From JALWZX01 sp964506905 (lineage in GTDB: Bacteria > Patescibacteriota > WWE3 > 2-01-FULL-39-13), in the NCBI GenBank assembly GCA_964506905.1, contig CAZDNW010000034.1, positions 1 to 5,170 on the forward strand: DNA of 5,170 bases, written 5' to 3'. The stretch's first letter is position 1. Each line of letters opens with the position of its first letter. This document shows, piece by piece, positions 4,952-5,170 of the stretch. The notes under the pieces are model-generated. The model was not told the DNA's origin, did no database searches, and was given only the letters and a program-made list of their open reading frames with translations. A program made the position numbers and the translations under genes.

Positions 4952-5170
4952 ATGAACGACAAAAATACAGATAATCATATTGATATATCTAAACTTTCAC
5001 CAATAATTAAACATAAATTCGAACTAATCAAAGAAGTAGGAGAAGAAATTGTTACAGAAAAGGAAATTATAGACTTATTAACTCAAGACAAAGAGCTTCT
5101 TGCATACGATGGCTTTGAACCGAGCGGTATTATTCATTTACCGCAGGGTATAATGCGAGCCATTAATATA
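4952..5170 (+). CDS. tyrS: Tyrosyl-tRNA synthetase, archaeal/eukaryotic type (N-terminal 73 residues, cut by window)
   Basis: TyrRS charges tRNA-Tyr with tyrosine in the cytoplasm. The first 73 codons are present and run off the window end. After a polar start, KFELIKEVGEEIVTEKEI (22-39) and DLLTQDKELL (41-50) match the N-terminal helices of archaeal TyrRS. AYDGFEPSG (51-59) is the characteristic first-strand motif, with Tyr52 at the tyrosine-binding position. IHLPQG (61-66) is the variant HIGH signature, corresponding to HLGH in Methanocaldococcus and HIAQ in plant TyrRS as I recall them. Bacterial TyrRS has a different motif, so this belongs to the archaeal/eukaryotic lineage, which I believe occurs in some Candidate Phyla Radiation bacteria. 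The ATG 4952 start follows a consensus extended -10 by 6 nt. The KMSKS region and the tRNA-binding domain are outside the window. Confidence 0.87.
   Translation, partial: MNDKNTDNHIDISKLSPIIKHKFELIKEVGEEIVTEKEIIDLLTQDKELLAYDGFEPSGIIHLPQGIMRAINI

Noticed and set aside
1..5170. TGA reassigned to glycine (as in Gracilibacteria/Absconditabacteria)
   Set aside because: No in-frame TGA occurs in any of the called genes and glycine is encoded by ordinary GGN codons, so the standard bacterial code suffices.

Overview
The window is AT-rich (about two thirds A+T by eye), uses TAA at all four visible stop codons and has no in-frame TGA. Together with the gene content it points to a Candidate Phyla Radiation (Patescibacteria) bacterium using the standard bacterial code. 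The main clues are a tyrosyl-tRNA synthetase of the archaeal/eukaryotic lineage, a DUF5665-like small membrane protein, a membrane-anchored clan GH-A glycoside hydrolase of a style I associate with these genomes, and gene starts without Shine-Dalgarno sequences. The assignment is an inference; no phylogenetic marker was run.

Layout. 1-1869 (+): 3' part of mutL, an endonuclease-type mismatch-repair protein whose two domains are joined by an unusual nucleoporin-like FG-rich linker. 1870-2237: a 368-base region without a protein gene. It holds a strong hairpin whose U-tract lies on the minus strand, a candidate minus-strand small RNA of about 63 nt, and a 96-bp direct repeat in two copies 106 bp apart. 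Each repeat ends exactly at the -10 box of a predicted minus-strand promoter. 2238-2579 (+): DUF5665-like membrane protein. 2623-3948 (+): signal-anchored glycoside hydrolase with both catalytic glutamates. 4062-4859 (-): uncharacterised 265-residue protein, convergent with the hydrolase gene. 4952-5170 (+): start of an archaeal/eukaryotic-type tyrS, divergent from the uncharacterised gene and cut by the window edge.

The genes do not form one obvious pathway; this looks like a stretch of small chromosomal transcription units, each probably with its own promoter. A shared regulatory style is visible. The two divergent genes at the right each have an extended -10 (TGnTAtAAT-like) ending exactly 6 nt before the ATG, the geometry of leaderless transcription. 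The hydrolase and DUF5665 genes show weaker versions of the same layout. The most promising undescribed element is the tandem-promoter/small-RNA locus at 1916-2186.
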